Under the pieces are notes generated by a model. That model searched no databases. It saw nothing but the letters and a program-made list of their open reading frames with translations, and was not told the origin of the DNA. The translations under genes were made by a program, and so were the position numbers. A DNA stretch of 55,283 nucleotides, from NCBI GenBank assembly GCA_021324575.1, contig JAJPIW010000064.1:1-55283 (forward strand). The letters are read 5' to 3'. This stretch comes from Intrasporangiaceae bacterium (GTDB taxonomy: Bacteria > Actinomycetota > Actinomycetes > Actinomycetales > Dermatophilaceae). Position 1 is the stretch's first letter, and each line of letters opens with the position of its first letter. This document shows, piece after piece, positions 8,565 through 17,342 of the stretch.

Positions 8565-10262
8565 GTGACCGCTCTGCCCCCACCCGGCGCCGCCGTGGCA
8601 CTCGCCCGGTCGGCCGACCGGGCTGCCCTGTGGTCACCACGTTGGCGCTGGAGTGGCAGCCTCATCGACCTCCCGGGCGTCGTCGCCGAGGTGGAGGCGA
8701 GCGCTCGGCCCCGGTGGGTCGGGTGGGTCGCTTCTCCCGATATCACACCGGTCGTGGCTTCGGGGACCCACCTGGCCCGGACCTGGGACATCACCGAGGC
8801 GCACCGGCTCCAACACGGCGGATGGTCGGTCAGTCCTGGCCGTGCCTGGGCCGCAGCGAACGGCCTCGATCTCTCGGACCTGCCCACTACGCCCGCTGAC
8901 GACCTGTTCGGGTTCGCCTCTGCGGCAACGGATTCGGAGGACCCCGATGCCGTGGTTCTCTCGACGGGCCACCTCCGCCCGGAGGCCGGCACCGACCGCT
9001 GGCTGACCACTGACGGCCGGATCCAGAGCTGGGCGCGGGCGGCATACGAGTGCCATCTGGCGCAGCTGGGCGAGTGCTCGCCACGCGAGGTCGCGACCGT
9101 CCACTCGGAGTCCGCGGCCGCGTTGCTCTGCGTCGAGCTCGAGCGCGACGGGCTTCCCATCGACCGGGCGGAGGCCGAGCGTCTCATCGCCGCGTCGGCC
9201 GGACCACGCCCGACCAACGCCGACGAGGCGCTGGCTGCACGCCACGACCGGGACCGGCGGGTCCTCGACCTCGTCCCCGGCGCCGGCCGGGTCGACCTTC
9301 GCAACCCGGCTCGGGTCCTGGAGCTGCTCGCCTCGGTCGGGATCGCCGTCCCCAACACCCGCAAATGGGTCCTGGACGCCTACCGCGACGTCCACCCCGT
9401 CGTCCCTGCCCTGCTGGCCTGGCGGGCCGATGAGCGGATCGCGACGACCTACGGATACGGGTGGCTCGACACCCACGTGGGCTCCGACGACCGGCTGCGG
9501 GGCGCCTGGTCGGCGTGCGACGGCGCGGCTGGCCGGATGACCGCGCAGAACGGCCTGCACAACCTGCCCGCTTCGCTTCGACCTGCCGTGGCGGCCGAGG
9601 ACGGGCACGTCTTCGTCCGGGCCGACCTCGGCCAGATCGAGCCGCGGGTCCTCGCGGCCGTATCCGGTGACCAGACCTTCGCCGCCGCCACGAGGGCCGA
9701 CGACCTCTACGCCCCGGTCGCCGAGCGACTCCGCGTGGAGCGGCCGGTCGCCAAGGTCGCGGTCCTCGCGGCGATGTACGGGCAGCGGAGCGGAGCCGCC
9801 GGAGAGGCCCTGGCCGGACTCGAACGGGCCTACCCGGTGGCGATGGCGCACCTCGACCGGGCGTATGCCGCGGGGCAGCGTGGCCAGCCGGTCCGAACCT
9901 TCGGTGGTCGGCTCGTACGGACCGACTTCGGCGTCGACACGACCCCGACCGGAGCCGATCCCGCGCTGGATGCCGGGCGCGGCCGGTTCGCCCGCAACGC
10001 GGTCATCCAGGGGTCGGCGGCCGAGCTGTTCAAGGCCTGGGCCGCGACCGTGCGGGCGACCACGCGTGATCTCGGCGCCTCGATCGTCCTGTGTCTCCAC
10101 GACGAGCTGCTCGTCCACGTGCCGGCGGACCACAGCAGCGAGACGGTGGCCCGGGTCGCCACCGCCCTCGACGACGCCGCCCGACGGTGGACCGGTTCGG
10201 AGGAGGTCCGCTTCGTGACCGACACCTCGGTGGTGCGGCGCTGGTCAGAGGCCAAGGGCTGA
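8565..10262 (+). CDS. PolA-like bifunctional 3'-5' exonuclease/DNA polymerase family protein
   Basis: Family A polymerase-like protein of 565 residues, shorter than PolA (~900) and lacking the 5' nuclease. Polymerase motif A reads RADLGQIEPRVLA (canonical DYSQIELRVLA). The motif B region reads AKVAVLAAMYGQRSG, without the usual NFG..YG. Motif C is LCLHDELLVHV with the catalytic HDE. MTAQNGLHNLP and RNAVIQGSAAELFK also match family A fingers and palm. The first ~180 residues align in position with the exonuclease domain, but I see no clear metal-binding Asp/Glu set. Such proteins are widespread in Actinobacteria; activity is uncertain. GTG at 8565 is chosen because homologs start there. Confidence 0.88.
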   Translation: MTALPPPGAAVALARSADRAALWSPRWRWSGSLIDLPGVVAEVEASARPRWVGWVASPDITPVVASGTHLARTWDITEAHRLQHGGWSVSPGRAWAAANGLDLSDLPTTPADDLFGFASAATDSEDPDAVVLSTGHLRPEAGTDRWLTTDGRIQSWARAAYECHLAQLGECSPREVATVHSESAAALLCVELERDGLPIDRAEAERLIAASAGPRPTNADEALAARHDRDRRVLDLVPGAGRVDLRNPARVLELLASVGIAVPNTRKWVLDAYRDVHPVVPALLAWRADERIATTYGYGWLDTHVGSDDRLRGAWSACDGAAGRMTAQNGLHNLPASLRPAVAAEDGHVFVRADLGQIEPRVLAAVSGDQTFAAATRADDLYAPVAERLRVERPVAKVAVLAAMYGQRSGAAGEALAGLERAYPVAMAHLDRAYAAGQRGQPVRTFGGRLVRTDFGVDTTPTGADPALDAGRGRFARNAVIQGSAAELFKAWAATVRATTRDLGASIVLCLHDELLVHVPADHSSETVARVATALDDAARRWTGSEEVRFVTDTSVVRRWSEAKG

Positions 10263-10272
10263 GCCCGCCGCC

Positions 10273-10314
10273 CGGCATACGAGAGGCATCGAAACGGCAT
10301 ACGAGAGGCATCGA
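10273..10314. repeat. Tandem pair of CGGCATAC in a 20-bp direct repeat
   Basis: CGGCATACGAGAGGCATCGA occurs at 10273-10292 and 10295-10314 (22-bp period), 11 nt after the PolA-like stop codon. The octamer here is the reverse complement of the pair upstream of the gene, so the gene is framed by oppositely oriented pairs. Confidence 0.8.
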
Positions 10315-10362
10315 GAGGCGAACGCGAGCGGTCGAGGCGCGGCACTCTCCCCCGGCCGAAGT

Positions 10363-10448
10363 CCTACCTTCTGCTAGCAGAAGGTAGGTCACTCAGCAGA
10401 GGGTGCAACGTCTGCTGAGTGACCCAGCCTCTGCTAGCAGAGGGTGGG
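10363..10448. repeat. Triple-palindrome repeat, right copy
   Basis: Same architecture as 8369-8447. Positions 10363-10388 form a perfect 26-bp palindrome centred on TCTGCTAGCAGA. TCACTCAGCAGA and TCTGCTGAGTGA arms follow around 10 nt, and then another TCTGCTAGCAGA. Here the GCAGA units are followed by AGGT or GGGT instead of GGTT, so the sub-repeats resemble each other more within this copy than across copies. Confidence 0.85.
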
Positions 10449-10517
10449 AAGGGACTCCGGCGCCCTCGGCGAGCCCATCGCCCGGCACACGAGAGCGACG
10501 CCCGCGCACACACGAAG

Positions 10518-10560
10518 GCGCCCCCGGCATCCCTCGGAGGGGAGGGGATGCCGGGGGCGC
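10518..10560 (-). terminator. Stem-loop terminator after the PAC2 gene
   Basis: GCGCCCCCGGCATCCC (10518-10533) and its exact complement (10545-10560) form a 16-bp GC-rich stem around 11 nt. It lies 20 nt beyond the PAC2 stop codon. There is no clear U-tract, which is common for actinobacterial terminators. Confidence 0.7.
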
Positions 10561-10580
10561 GCGCCCAAGACGTAGCTGGG

Positions 10581-11549
10581 TCAGTCGCTGTCGGCGACGT
10601 TCTTGAGGAAGGCCTCGAACTCGGCGCCGATCTCGTCGGCGGACGGAAGCTGGTCGGTCTCGGTCGCGAGCAGGCTCGGGCGCGACTGGCTCTCCGCGAA
10701 CTGGTCGTACTGCTGCTCCAGCGCCGTCACGACCTCGCGGACCTCCTCGGAGCGGGCGACCGCCTCGGCGATCTCGGCCCGGCTCTCCCCGGCCGCCGCG
10801 ACGAGCGCGTCGTTGGGCAGGTTGAGGCCGCTCGCGCCGCTGATCGCGTTGAGCGCCGCCAACGCACCGTCGGCGAACTCGGACTGGGCCAGGTAGTGCG
10901 GGACGTGGATCGCGAAGCCCATGGCCTGGCGGCCGGCCTCGCCGAGCCGGAGCTCGAGAAGGGCCGCGAAGCTGCCGGGCACCTGGACCCGGCCGAACGG
11001 CGACACCCGGTCACCGACGAGGGTCGGGTCGGTCGCGTGCACGGTGTAGCCGACCGGGCGGGTGTGCGGCACGGCCATCGGGATGCCATGGCTGGTGACG
11101 ACGAGGGTCACGCCGAGGGTGTCCATGACCTCGCGGACCGCCTCCACCATCCGCTCCCACTGGTAGTCGGGCTCGGGACCGTCGAGGATGTAGTAGGTCT
11201 GGCCGTCCCGGTCGGTGAGGCGGTGCAGCAGGATGGCGGGGTCGTCATAGCTGGCCCACGCGCTGCCGTCGAACACCATGCCCGGACGCCGACCGCGGTA
11301 GTCCAGGACCTGGTCGACGTCAAAGGATGCGATGACCTCGGAGTCGCTCGTCTCCAGCAGGTGGCTGACCAGGACGCGCTGGGTGTTGCCGGCGTCCATG
11401 AAGCCACCCAGGGCGACGAGGAGCACCCCGGGCCGGGGTTCGAGACGACCGTCGGTCTCGTAGCGGTACAGATCTGAGGGGTTCAACACGCAGGGTCCAA
11501 CGCGTCGGGTCGGGTCACCATTCCCACCCGGGACCTGCTCGTATGCCAT
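10581..11549 (-). CDS. PAC2 family protein (proteasome assembly chaperone-like)
   Basis: Protein of 322 residues with the PAC2 pattern. It begins in GVLLVALGGFMDAGNTQRVL, an early loop typical of the family. VLDYRGRRPGMVFDGSAWAS, LDGPEPDYQWERM and TLVVTSHGIPMAVPHTRP follow. The C-terminal ~70 residues are helical and acidic. In eukaryotes and archaea PAC2 proteins assist proteasome assembly; the bacterial function is not established. Two ATGs are possible (11555 and 11549). The second is preferred because GGAG lies 7 nt upstream, against only 1 nt for the first. Monocistronic, with its own terminator. Confidence 0.85.
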   Translation of the reverse strand: MAYEQVPGGNGDPTRRVGPCVLNPSDLYRYETDGRLEPRPGVLLVALGGFMDAGNTQRVLVSHLLETSDSEVIASFDVDQVLDYRGRRPGMVFDGSAWASYDDPAILLHRLTDRDGQTYYILDGPEPDYQWERMVEAVREVMDTLGVTLVVTSHGIPMAVPHTRPVGYTVHATDPTLVGDRVSPFGRVQVPGSFAALLELRLGEAGRQAMGFAIHVPHYLAQSEFADGALAALNAISGASGLNLPNDALVAAAGESRAEIAEAVARSEEVREVVTALEQQYDQFAESQSRPSLLATETDQLPSADEIGAEFEAFLKNVADSD

Positions 11550-11555
11550 ATACAT

Positions 11556-11888
11556 ACTCCGCCCGTATGCCGCACACACACCGCCGGTATGCCGCGCACG
11601 CGTCGCCACCCCGGCCAGCGTGAGCCGGCCGGTGCGTCCGGTCCGACATGCCGGTGTAACCGGTTCGGCACATCTCTGGCACACGGCATACGGGACGAAA
11701 GGTTGTTCGGCGAACCGCTTACGAAACGGGAAGGTCACACTGTTGCCAAGGTGCTTGACAGCCCCACCGGCATGGGCAAGGGTTTGGGCGCAGTCGGCCT
11801 CCCTGGGGCCGTGCACGGCGGACCGGATGTCGGGCCGTTCGGTTCATCACCGGCCCACATGCACGGGCCAGATCATGGAGGAAAGTTG
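11556..11888. promoter_or_regulatory. Divergent intergenic region between PAC2 gene and livK
   Basis: About 330 nt with no convincing gene. It must hold the promoters of both flanking genes. It contains three copies of the over-represented octamer GTATGCCG/CGGCATAC (near 11564, 11586 and 11684). TTGACA occurs at 11756-11761 in the livK direction but without a good -10 at the right spacing. TTCGGCGAA near 11707 is a small palindrome. No riboswitch fold was recognised. Confidence 0.4.
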
Positions 11889-13079
11889 ATGCGGACTCGC
11901 ACTCTGGTCAACGTCGCGGCAATGAGCGCGGTCGGGGCTCTCGCCCTGACGGCCTGCTCGAACTCGACCGGCGGTGGTGGGCTCTCGAGCTCGGCCGGCG
12001 GTGGCGGCGGCGGCACGACCTACACCGTTGCCTTCGAGGGCCCGCTGTCCGGCGACAACGCCCAGCTCGGCATCAACGAGGTCAACGGCGTCCAGCTGGC
12101 CATCGACCAGGCCAACGCCAAGAAGGATCTCGGCTTCACGGTCAAGCTGCTCAAGGCCGATGACGGCGGCGACGCGTCCAAGGCTCCCGCCGCGGCGGCC
12201 CAGGTCCTGCAGGACGCCACCGTGATGGGTGTCGTCGGTCCGTCGTTCTCGGGCGCCAGCAAGGCCGTCGGCAAGATCTACGGCGCGGCCAACCTGACCA
12301 TCGTCAACCCCTCGGCCAGCAACGGCACGCTGCAGACCCTCGGCTTCCCGACCTGGCACCGCGTCGTCCCCAACGACTACGCCGAGGGCCCGGCCGTCGC
12401 CGACTGGATGGCCAAGAAGTTCAAGAAGGTCTTCGTCGTCAACGACCTCTCCGACTACGGCGCAGGTGTCGCCGGCGCGGTCGAGAAGGAGCTCAAGGCC
12501 AAGGGCGTCACCGTCCAGACCGCGGGTGTCGACGCCAAGACGACCGACTACGGCGCCATCTCCCAGACGGTGAAGCAGTCCGGCGCCCAAGCCATGTTCT
12601 ACGGCGGCTACGACGCCCAGGGCGCGCTCTTCGCCAAGGCACTCACCGCCGTCGGGTTCCCCGGCGCCCGCGTCGCCGGCAACGGCGTCAAGTCCTCGGT
12701 GTTCACCACCGGTGCGGGAGCGGCCGGCAACGGCTGGTACTTCAGCTGCGGCTGCCAGGACGCGACCGTCGCGCCGAGCGCGAAGGACTTCACCGCGGCA
12801 TACACCGCGAAGTTCAACACCCCGCCGTCGACGTACTCCCCGGAGGCCTTCGACGCGACCAACATCCTGCTCGCGGCCATCAAGGCGGCCAAGGCGGCCG
12901 GCACGGTCGACCGCAAGTCGGTCAACGACCAGGTCAGCAAGACCGACTTCGCCGGCATCACCGGCCAGATCAAGTTCGGCCCCGACGGCGACCTGCCGGC
13001 CGGGACCGGCACGGTCAACCTGTACACCCAGAAGGACGGCAAGATCATCTCCCTCGGAGACGTCTCCAAGGCCAGCTGA
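11889..13079 (+). CDS. livK: Branched-chain amino acid ABC transporter, substrate-binding lipoprotein
   Basis: Extracellular solute receptor of 396 residues that captures branched-chain amino acids or related compounds and hands them to the LivHM channel. The signal peptide ends in a lipobox (ALALTACS), predicting lipid attachment at Cys ~23. A Gly/Ser linker (residues ~26-42) precedes the periplasmic-binding fold beginning YTVAFEGPLSGDNAQLG. NEVNGVQLAIDQAN and GVVGPSFSGASKAVGKIYG are LivK-family motifs. ATG at 11889 has GGAGG 7-11 nt upstream. A stem-loop separates it from livH, allowing more receptor than channel to be made. Confidence 0.93.
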   Translation: MRTRTLVNVAAMSAVGALALTACSNSTGGGGLSSSAGGGGGGTTYTVAFEGPLSGDNAQLGINEVNGVQLAIDQANAKKDLGFTVKLLKADDGGDASKAPAAAAQVLQDATVMGVVGPSFSGASKAVGKIYGAANLTIVNPSASNGTLQTLGFPTWHRVVPNDYAEGPAVADWMAKKFKKVFVVNDLSDYGAGVAGAVEKELKAKGVTVQTAGVDAKTTDYGAISQTVKQSGAQAMFYGGYDAQGALFAKALTAVGFPGARVAGNGVKSSVFTTGAGAAGNGWYFSCGCQDATVAPSAKDFTAAYTAKFNTPPSTYSPEAFDATNILLAAIKAAKAAGTVDRKSVNDQVSKTDFAGITGQIKFGPDGDLPAGTGTVNLYTQKDGKIISLGDVSKAS

Positions 13080-13099
13080 ACCGCTCCACAGTGACAGAC

Positions 13100-13142
13100 A
13101 TCGGGGGTCTGTGTCCGCATCGCGCGGACACAGGCCCCCGAT
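13100..13142 (+). terminator. Stem-loop between livK and livH (attenuator)
   Basis: ATCGGGGGTCTGTGTCCG (13100-13117) pairs with CGGACACAGGCCCCCGAT (13125-13142), with one mismatch and a 7-nt loop. It follows the livK stop by about 20 nt and precedes livH by 50 nt. Its place in a receptor-first operon suggests partial termination or mRNA protection. Confidence 0.7.
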
Positions 13143-13192
13143 TCTCATGAATCAGGCCTGTGGCCCCGCGCGAATGAGGAGAATCCCGTCCC

Positions 13193-14149
13193 ATGACCGA
13201 CTTCCTGAACTACCTGGTCCTCGGGCTGACCAGAGGATCGATGTATGCGCTCATCGCGCTGGGCTACACCCTGGTCTACGGCGTCCTGCAGCTGATCAAC
13301 TTCGCGCACAGTGAGGTGTTCATGTCAGGAGCGTTCGGCTCCTACCTGATCGTCGGCATGTTCGTCCACGATGGCCAGCACCTGGCCTGGTGGCAGGTCA
13401 CCCTGGTGATGTTCCTCGGGCTGCTGTCCGGCGCCCTCGTCGGGGCTGCCGTCGCCTGGGGCCTGGAACGGGTCGCCTACCGACCACTACGGCGACGCGG
13501 GGCGCCCAAGCTGGCGTTCCTCATCAGCGCCATCGGGATGTCCTTCTTCCTCTCCCAGCTGGCCGGCAAGCTGTTCAACCGGCTCTCGCAGAACCAGTTC
13601 CCGAGCTACTTCGACCAGAACAAGGCGGTCTTCACCATCCCCGGGTCCGGGGCGACCGTCTCCCGGATCCAGCTCATCGTCATCGTCAGCGCGGTGATCA
13701 TGATGGTGTTCCTCGACCGGCTCGTCTCGGGCACCAAGCTCGGCCGCAGCATCCGCGGTGTCGCCGAGGACGCCCCGACGGCGGCCCTCATGGGCATCGA
13801 CATCGACAAGACCATCTCGCGGACCTTCATCATCGGCGGTGCGCTCGGGGGGGCAGCGGGCTTCCTCTTCGGGACGACGTTCGTCTTCTCCAACATCATG
13901 GGCTTCATCCCCGGCGTCAAGGCGTTCGCCGCCGCCGTGCTCGGCGGCATCGGCAACATCCGGGGCGCCATGATCGGCGGGCTGCTCCTCGGCGTCGTCG
14001 AGAACCTCGTCCCGACCTTCCCCTGGAACGGCTCCGGCGGATGGATCGGCCTGCAGTGGACCGATGTCGTGGCCTTCGTCGTCCTCGTCCTGGTCCTCGT
14101 CTTCCGCCCGACCGGCATCCTCGGTGAGCGTCTGGGGCGTGCCGCATGA
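13193..14149 (+). CDS. livH: Branched-chain amino acid ABC transporter permease LivH
   Basis: Inner-membrane channel subunit of 318 residues with about eight hydrophobic segments. The N terminus reads LVLGLTRGSMYALIALGYTL followed by YGVLQLINFAHSEVFM, the LivH signature. The cytoplasmic EAA-like coupling loop lies around RSIRGVAEDAPTAALMGIDI. The C terminus has AFAAAVLGGIGNIRGAMIGG and FRPTGILGE. The ATG at 13193 is about 8 nt from a purine-rich GAGGAG. The gene overlaps livM by 4 nt (ATGA), so the two channel subunits are translationally coupled. Confidence 0.95.
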   Translation: MTDFLNYLVLGLTRGSMYALIALGYTLVYGVLQLINFAHSEVFMSGAFGSYLIVGMFVHDGQHLAWWQVTLVMFLGLLSGALVGAAVAWGLERVAYRPLRRRGAPKLAFLISAIGMSFFLSQLAGKLFNRLSQNQFPSYFDQNKAVFTIPGSGATVSRIQLIVIVSAVIMMVFLDRLVSGTKLGRSIRGVAEDAPTAALMGIDIDKTISRTFIIGGALGGAAGFLFGTTFVFSNIMGFIPGVKAFAAAVLGGIGNIRGAMIGGLLLGVVENLVPTFPWNGSGGWIGLQWTDVVAFVVLVLVLVFRPTGILGERLGRAA

Positions 14150-16401
14150 GTGCCTCCGTCCAGCGCCGCCCCGGCGAGAGCATCCTGAGCAACCCGCTCG
14201 TCGGCCGGGCCCTCGGGTGCCTCGCGCTGAGCTTCGTGCTCGCCCTCATGATCGGCAAGCAGGAAGGCACCCAGCAGGACTTCGGGCTGGCCTTCCGCCA
14301 GGCCGTCCTCGGGCCGCGCATCCTGTGGTTCCTCCTCATCGGCGTGCTCGTCTTCGTCCTGCTCACCTTCTGGCCACGGGTCCAGCCCTACCTGAACCGG
14401 CCCGGCATCCGGCCCCTGGCCGTCGGCGGCCTCACCGTCGTCGTCGCCTACGCCCTGCTCAAGTGGACCGACTCGACCGCGGTGTCGGACGGCAAGTTCG
14501 GCACGCTCTCGGACGCCGCCAGCCAGACCGGGACCCTGGCCCCGCTCGCCCGCACCTTCTTCACCGCGCCCCTGCCGTGGGTCCTGTTCCTCGTGGCGTT
14601 CGCCGTCGGCGCGGCCGCGGTGGTGATCCGACGGGCGGTCCTCTCCTGGGTCGGCGCAGCCATTGCCGTGCTCGCCGGAGTGTGGGCCTGGTACTCGCAC
14701 TCGCTGGTGCAGTCCCTCCTCGGCTCGCCCGACCACTCGACCGGTGCCCTCGTGGCCCTGCTCGGCTTTCTCACGATCGCGGCGGCCTGCGCCGCCACCG
14801 CCCTGTCCGCCGAGGAGTCGGCCAACACCCGCGGCTTCATCAACGGGGTGTTCGCCTGGCGACCCGGTATGCCGCTCGTCGGGGTGGCGCTGTTGCTCGG
14901 CCTCGCCGGGTTCGCCATCGCGACCTGGTTCTCACCCGGCAACCGCAACGCGACGCTCGTCGACACCGCGTCCATGTTCTCCACGACCGGCCTGTCACCG
15001 CTGTCCAAGGCCTACCTGGGCTGGCTGGGCTACGTCCTGTTCGCGCTCAGCCTGGCGCTCGCGGCATACGCCGCCTATCGGCGCGACGCGCGCCTCGGGT
15101 GGGGCGCCGCGGGCCTTGGCCTGGTGAGCCTGGTCCTCAACCTCGTCGCGCTCCACGACATCAGCGCGGTCGGCGCGAGCACGGCATACGACGGGGCGAC
15201 CGGAGCCTGGCAGAACCTCGGTACCGGTGGCTGGCTGGCCTGCGCGACGTTCCTGCTCCTCGCCGGCGCGGGCTACATCGTGGCCACCGCAGGCTCGGAG
15301 AGGGGGACCATCGCCCGCACCAAGGCCGACATCGCGGCCGGCATCGGCAAGATCCCGGGCAAGTCCAAGGCGCTCATCCTCTTCGTCCTGGCCGGCGCAC
15401 TGTTCTACCCGCCGATGGCCACGCCGTTCTGGCAGAAGGTGCTCGTCTCCGAGATCGGCATCTACGTCCTGCTCGCCATCGGCCTCAACGTCGTCGTCGG
15501 CTGGGCCGGCCTGCTCGACCTCGGGTTCATCGCCTTCTACGCGATCGGGTCCTACACGACGGCCTACTTCGTCGGCGCCCTGCCGATCCAGCCACCGGAG
15601 TGGATGCGGCTGTCCCCGCTGCTGTGCATCCCGATCGCCATCATCATCTGTCTGATAGCCGGCGTGTCACTCGGCGCGCCAACGCTGCGGCTGCGCGGCG
15701 ACTACCTGGCCATCGTCACGCTCGGCTTCGGTGAGATCATCCGGATCGTCGCCGTCAACAACCCGGGCAACTTCACCAACGGCCCGCGTGGCGCCTTCGG
15801 CATCCCCCAGCCCGAGATCCACCTGGGGCCGATCCACATCGACTGGGGTCAGGCGTCGCTGCAGTACTGGTACCTCCTACTCGTCATCGTCGGGCTGGTC
15901 ATCCTCGCCTTCAACCGGCTCGAGCAGTCCCGCCTCGGACGGGCCTGGGCAGCCATCCGGGAGGACGAGGTCGCCGCCCAGGCGACCGGCGTCAACACAA
16001 CCCGCGTCAAGCTGCTCGCGTTCGCGATCGGTGCCTCGACGTCGGGCGTGGCCGGCGTCTTCTTCGCCAGCCAGATCGGCTACATCAACCCGGACAACTT
16101 CGTCCTCAACAACTCGATCCTCGTCGTCGCCTACGTCGTCTTCGGCGGCATGGGCTCACTGCCCGGCGCGATGGCCGGCGCCGCGGTGCTGACCTGGCTG
16201 CCGGAGTTCCTCAAGGACCAGGTGCCCGCCGAGGACCGGCAGATGTGGATCGGCGCGGTCATCCTGCTGATGATGATCTTCCGCCCGGCCGGCCTGATCC
16301 CGGCCAAGCGGCGCGCCGCCGAGCTGCACGGGCTGGACGAGCCCTCGAGTGCCGAGACGACAGCCGTTGCCGCCAACGAGGGAATGGGAGCCACCAAGTG
16401 A
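14146..16401 (+). CDS. livM: Branched-chain amino acid ABC transporter permease LivM with long N-terminal membrane extension
   Basis: Second channel subunit, 751 residues, about twice the usual 300-420. The typical LivM core occupies residues ~408-751: GLNVVVGWAGLLDLGFIAFY, LGAPTLRLRGDYLAIVTLGF, GEIIRIV, GAFGIP, GRAWAAIREDEVAAQATGVN and FRPAGLIP. The first ~400 residues hold about ten further hydrophobic segments (near 20-37, 58-76, 90-106, 143-160, 168-183, 201-221, 243-262, 292-312, 318-337 and 362-381) that I do not recognise. No frameshift or second start suggests two fused genes. It overlaps livG by 4 nt (GTGA). Confidence 0.93.
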   Translation: MSASVQRRPGESILSNPLVGRALGCLALSFVLALMIGKQEGTQQDFGLAFRQAVLGPRILWFLLIGVLVFVLLTFWPRVQPYLNRPGIRPLAVGGLTVVVAYALLKWTDSTAVSDGKFGTLSDAASQTGTLAPLARTFFTAPLPWVLFLVAFAVGAAAVVIRRAVLSWVGAAIAVLAGVWAWYSHSLVQSLLGSPDHSTGALVALLGFLTIAAACAATALSAEESANTRGFINGVFAWRPGMPLVGVALLLGLAGFAIATWFSPGNRNATLVDTASMFSTTGLSPLSKAYLGWLGYVLFALSLALAAYAAYRRDARLGWGAAGLGLVSLVLNLVALHDISAVGASTAYDGATGAWQNLGTGGWLACATFLLLAGAGYIVATAGSERGTIARTKADIAAGIGKIPGKSKALILFVLAGALFYPPMATPFWQKVLVSEIGIYVLLAIGLNVVVGWAGLLDLGFIAFYAIGSYTTAYFVGALPIQPPEWMRLSPLLCIPIAIIICLIAGVSLGAPTLRLRGDYLAIVTLGFGEIIRIVAVNNPGNFTNGPRGAFGIPQPEIHLGPIHIDWGQASLQYWYLLLVIVGLVILAFNRLEQSRLGRAWAAIREDEVAAQATGVNTTRVKLLAFAIGASTSGVAGVFFASQIGYINPDNFVLNNSILVVAYVVFGGMGSLPGAMAGAAVLTWLPEFLKDQVPAEDRQMWIGAVILLMMIFRPAGLIPAKRRAAELHGLDEPSSAETTAVAANEGMGATK

Positions 16402-17342
16402 GTGCCGTCATCGCCGAGCCGACAGCTCCCGACACCGCGCAGCGCGACGTCGTCTTCGACGTCCGCAACATCACCCTGCGCTTCGGTGGTGTCACGTCGA
16501 TCAACGACGTCTCGCTCCAGATGTACCGCGACGAGATCCTTGCCGTCATCGGCCCCAACGGCGCCGGCAAGACCTCGCTGTTCAACTCCCTCACCGGGGT
16601 CTACACGCCCCAGGAGGGCACGATCACCCTCGCGGGTCGCCCCGGCGACGCACCGAGGAGCGTCATCGGTGAGAAGACCCATGTGATCAACCACATGGGA
16701 GTCGCGCGGACCTTCCAGAACATCCGCCTCTTCCCCGCGCTGACCGCCCTGGAGAACGTCAAGGTCGGCGTCGAGACCCGGATGAAGGCCGGCCCCCTTT
16801 CGGCGATGTTGGGCCTGCCCTACCAACGCCGAGAGGAGCGCGAGAGCACCGAGCGGGCCTACGAGCTGCTCACGCTCGTGGGGCTGCGCAGCCGCGCCAA
16901 CGAGCTGGCAGGGTCGCTGGCCTACGGCGAACAGCGCCGGCTGGAGATCGCCCGGGCCCTCGGGACCAACCCCGGTGTCATCCTCCTGGACGAGCCGGCC
17001 GCCGGCACCAACCCGGCCGAGAAGCGTGACCTGGCCGACCTCATCCGGTTGGTCAACCGCGAGCACAACATCTCGGTCCTGCTCATCGAGCACGACATGA
17101 AGCTCGTCATGTCGGTCGCCGACCGACTCGTCGTGCTCAACTTCGGGTCCAAGATCGCCGAGGGCCTGCCCGAGGAGATCCAGAAGAACCCGGCCGTCAT
17201 CGCGGCATACCTCGGCACCTCGGCCGAGGAGGCTGCCGGTGAGGTCGAGACCCAGCCCGAGCTCCACACCATCGCCGACGACACGGCCAACATGACCAGC
17301 CTGGACGATGCGGGCGCCACAACGCAGGAGGAGACCCCATGA
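16398..17342 (+). CDS. livG: Branched-chain amino acid ABC transporter ATP-binding protein LivG
   Basis: Cytoplasmic ATPase of 314 residues that powers the LivHM channel. Walker A is GPNGAGKTS. The LivG-specific insert with THVINHMGVARTFQNIRLFP is present. The signature motif is degenerate (LAYGEQRRLEIARAL). Walker B is VILLDEPAAGTNP, and the H-loop is IEHDMKLVM. The C-terminal ~50 residues after AAYLGT are acidic and longer than usual, probably disordered. GTG at 16398 overlaps the livM TGA; the longer upstream frame is only the read-through of livM DNA. It overlaps livF by 4 nt. Confidence 0.94.
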   Translation: MSAVIAEPTAPDTAQRDVVFDVRNITLRFGGVTSINDVSLQMYRDEILAVIGPNGAGKTSLFNSLTGVYTPQEGTITLAGRPGDAPRSVIGEKTHVINHMGVARTFQNIRLFPALTALENVKVGVETRMKAGPLSAMLGLPYQRREERESTERAYELLTLVGLRSRANELAGSLAYGEQRRLEIARALGTNPGVILLDEPAAGTNPAEKRDLADLIRLVNREHNISVLLIEHDMKLVMSVADRLVVLNFGSKIAEGLPEEIQKNPAVIAAYLGTSAEEAAGEVETQPELHTIADDTANMTSLDDAGATTQEETP

